Below are positions 62,514 through 64,000 of a stretch of DNA of 64,000 nucleotides, piece by piece (within the stretch, counting starts at the first letter, position 1; each line of letters opens with the position of its first letter). A model generated the notes under the pieces. The model ran no database searches. It was not told the DNA's origin and saw only the letters and a list, made by a program, of their open reading frames with translations. The translations under genes and the position numbers were made by a program. The stretch is from Hoyosella sp. YIM 151337 (GTDB lineage: Bacteria > Actinomycetota > Actinomycetes > Mycobacteriales > Mycobacteriaceae): contig NZ_JAPEIQ010000023.1 in assembly GCF_026041215.1 (NCBI RefSeq), positions 1 through 64,000 of the forward strand, in the 5' to 3' direction.

Positions 62514-62861
62514 CTAGAGTCCCGCGTGGGCGGCTTCGCCGCAGCTGCCTCCTCGGTTGTGGACGAGCACCCTGTGCTCGCCGTCTGGACCACTAAGCAC
62601 AGTGGTGTCGTCGCTTGTCTCGGCCGACCACCCCTCGGCGCTGAGCAGTCCCACAAGGCCTCCCGGCCCTAGGTTCACGCGTTCACCGTTGCGGTAGAGC
62701 ACTCGTTCATTGACGCCCTCGGTTTTCGCGCTCGTGCATGCCAGGTGAGCACCTTCACCGGGACCGGAAGGTGTGTTGGCCATTGCCACCGCGCCAGCGC
62801 CACCCGCGAGCGCGACGGCGCCCACCAGTCCTGCTGCGACTTTCCGCGAAAGAACCCGCAT
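62514..62861 (-). CDS. Small secreted protein of unknown function
   Basis: A 115-residue protein with an Ala/Gly-rich signal peptide (MRVLSRKVAAGLVGAVALAGGAGAVAMA). The mature domain of about 85 residues has two cysteines (LACTSA and GGSCGE) and a possible small beta fold (GLVGLLSAEGWSAETSDDTTVLSGPDGEHRVLVHNRGG). It is divergent from the response regulator, so it may be a target of that two-component system. No known family is recognised. Confidence 0.65.
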   Translation of the reverse strand: MRVLSRKVAAGLVGAVALAGGAGAVAMANTPSGPGEGAHLACTSAKTEGVNERVLYRNGERVNLGPGGLVGLLSAEGWSAETSDDTTVLSGPDGEHRVLVHNRGGSCGEAAHAGL

Positions 62862-62911
62862 CGTTGTTCACTTCCCTTCGGTTGCTTGCGAACCCGCTGC
62901 CTTCGGGCGAC

Positions 62912-62939
62912 GGGTTGTGGCCGCAGATAGCCACAACCC
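62912..62939. promoter_or_regulatory. Inverted repeat between the secreted protein and the response regulator
   Basis: Arms gggttgtggc and gccacaaccc around an 8-base spacer, 51 bases before the secreted-protein start and about 100 bases before the response-regulator start. It may be a 5' leader hairpin or a binding site for the response regulator. No direct-repeat pattern typical of OmpR sites was seen. Confidence 0.45.
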
Positions 62940-63040
62940 CATGGAACTCCGCTGCGCGTTTGGTCTGCGAGAGGTGAGCGTTTCACACAAGAGCCGTCCA
63001 CCTAACACCAACCGAACAGGCGCACACGCATGATTGACTC

Positions 63041-63697
63041 ATGCGAGTGCTTGTTGTCGAGGATGAACAGTTACTAGCCGAGACGATTGCCGAGGGGCTG
63101 CGCCGCGAGGCGTTCGCGGTCGACGTCGCCTACGACGGCGACCGGGCACTCGAGAACGCGGCGGTTAATAGCTACGACGTCCTCGTGTTAGACCGCGACA
63201 TCCCGAAGGTTCCGGGTGACGAGGTCTGCGCCTGGGTGGTCAGCGCCTGCCCGCAAACTCGGATCATTATGCTCACCGCAGCTGCCGGCGTTCCGGATCG
63301 TGTCGGGGGATTGCAGCTCGGTGCAGACGACTACCTCACCAAGCCCTTCGCGTTCAGTGAACTGGTCGCGCGTGTCCACGCGCTCGGGCGGCGCTCACGT
63401 GCCAGCGTGCCACCGGTACTGGAACGTGCTGGCATCCGTCTGGACAGCCATACGTTGACGGTCACCTTTGAGGGCCGCGCCGCAGCGTTGTCTCGCAAGG
63501 AGTTCGGCGTGCTCCAGGAACTCTTGCGGGCGGAAGGTGGTGTCGTACCTTCCGAACATTTGCTGGAGAAAGTGTGGGATGAGTTTGCTGATCCGTTTTC
63601 GACGGTTGTTCGCTACACGATCATGAACCTGCGACGAAAACTCGGGGGAGCACGGATTATTGAGACGATCCCCGGCGCAGGGTACCGGATTCCATGA
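63041..63697 (+). CDS. OmpR/PhoB-family response regulator
   Basis: A 218-residue two-domain regulator. The receiver domain has the acid pair ED near residues 7-8, the phospho-acceptor Asp51 (VLVLDRDIP), and the conserved Lys in DDYLTKPF. The C-terminal winged helix (ALSRKEFGVLQELLRAEGGVVPSEHLLEKVWDEFADPFSTVVRYTIMNLRRKLG) binds DNA. Its stop overlaps the sensor kinase start (ATGA), so the two are coupled. The divergent secreted protein may be a target. Confidence 0.94.
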   Translation: MRVLVVEDEQLLAETIAEGLRREAFAVDVAYDGDRALENAAVNSYDVLVLDRDIPKVPGDEVCAWVVSACPQTRIIMLTAAAGVPDRVGGLQLGADDYLTKPFAFSELVARVHALGRRSRASVPPVLERAGIRLDSHTLTVTFEGRAAALSRKEFGVLQELLRAEGGVVPSEHLLEKVWDEFADPFSTVVRYTIMNLRRKLGGARIIETIPGAGYRIP

Positions 63698-64000
63698 GCC
63701 CGATGCGACGCTTCAGACTGACGGTACGCGCCCGCTTGACGATTCTTTACGCCGGCATGTTCTTTCTTGCCGGAGTCATCTTAGTTGCACTGGTTAACGT
63801 GGCGCTCCGGCAGGAGCTCGCACGGCAATCGAACCGGCGCGCTGGAATGCTGCGAACTGTCAGAGACGACCTGGACGCTGATGACCTGACACGAGTGGTG
63901 TCGCCCGCGGACAACCCCTTGCAACCGCTGGTCGTTCAACTCGATGAAGAGACGGCCACCGTGACTAACACGGTTCTGCTGTGGTCGATAGTCGCACTCG
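63694..64000 (+). CDS. Sensor histidine kinase, N-terminal part (cut by window end)
   Basis: The first 102 codons of a sensor kinase. ATG 63694 overlaps the response regulator's TGA by 4 bases. The protein begins with a basic stretch (MSPMRRFRLTVRARLTIL), then a membrane span (LYAGMFFLAGVILVALVNVAL), then an extracytoplasmic segment with a DD-rich part. A second span starts at the cut (NTVLLWSIVAL). The HAMP, DHp and ATPase domains are outside the window. Confidence 0.88.
   Translation, partial: MSPMRRFRLTVRARLTILYAGMFFLAGVILVALVNVALRQELARQSNRRAGMLRTVRDDLDADDLTRVVSPADNPLQPLVVQLDEETATVTNTVLLWSIVAL

Noticed and set aside
1-64000. CRISPR arrays, tRNA or rRNA genes, prophage modules
   Set aside because: No regularly spaced repeats, cloverleaf-like sequences, conserved rRNA stretches or phage structural genes were seen by eye; a covariance-model scan was not possible.

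Overview
This is a 64 kb stretch of a high-GC actinobacterial chromosome, most like the Mycobacteriales (Rhodococcus, Gordonia, Hoyosella and relatives). The signs are GTG and TTG starts, an F420-type PPOX protein, Tat-exported proteins, IdeR-type iron boxes, a DevR/DosR-like box, a HelR RNA-polymerase helicase and a latex clearing protein. The genus is inferred from gene content only. No rRNA, tRNA, CRISPR array or prophage was seen. One insertion-sequence remnant lies at the left edge.

Layout. 1-4.8 kb: 3' end of an IS605/IS1341-type tnpB with an omega-RNA-like hairpin, a lipoprotein, an AraC-VOC-UvrA-like cassette and a lipocalin. 4.8-10.9 kb: zwf, an AlkD-like repair protein, a GH3 hydrolase, two overlapping FabH-type genes (one lacking catalytic residues), and a CBS-BON protein behind DosR-like palindromes. 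10.9-13.5 kb: a rubber-oxygenase locus (lcp, a divergent TetR gene, and an unlisted 40-codon gene). 13.7-16.6 kb: a decayed glycosyltransferase and helR, with a rifamycin-associated element (RAE) upstream of helR. 16.9-22.1 kb: an operon that looks like the URC route of uracil catabolism (urc1, urc4, upp), then an SRPBCC protein and an APC permease. 22.5-25.5 kb: pntA (fused alpha form) and pntB with a strong terminator.

25.5-44.7 kb is a mosaic of single genes: an esterase, F420/flavin enzymes, VOC proteins, AraC and NmrA proteins, GNATs, an MFS pump, a ClC channel, an NDH-like flavoprotein, HEAT and MerR-HEAT proteins, and a GNAT/Imm5-like pair. 44.8-58.4 kb is a dense transporter island. 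It holds a TetR regulator, two exporter-fold ABC half-transporters, a Tat lipoprotein of the nickel/peptide family, DppB/DppC-type permeases, a double ATPase, an MFS transporter, and a complete FecBCD-type siderophore importer behind an IdeR-like box. This looks like an iron or metallophore trafficking system with no biosynthesis genes in the window. A 46-codon secreted Cys peptide follows. 58.4-64 kb: DUF488, RidA, a WYL regulator, a GlxA regulator with a neighbouring DJ-1/PfpI protein, a small secreted protein, and an OmpR-type response regulator with its sensor kinase cut by the window end.

The most rewarding loci are the Lcp locus, the HelR/RAE pair, the URC operon, the metallophore-like island, the FabH pair with one degenerate member, and the MerR-HEAT locus.
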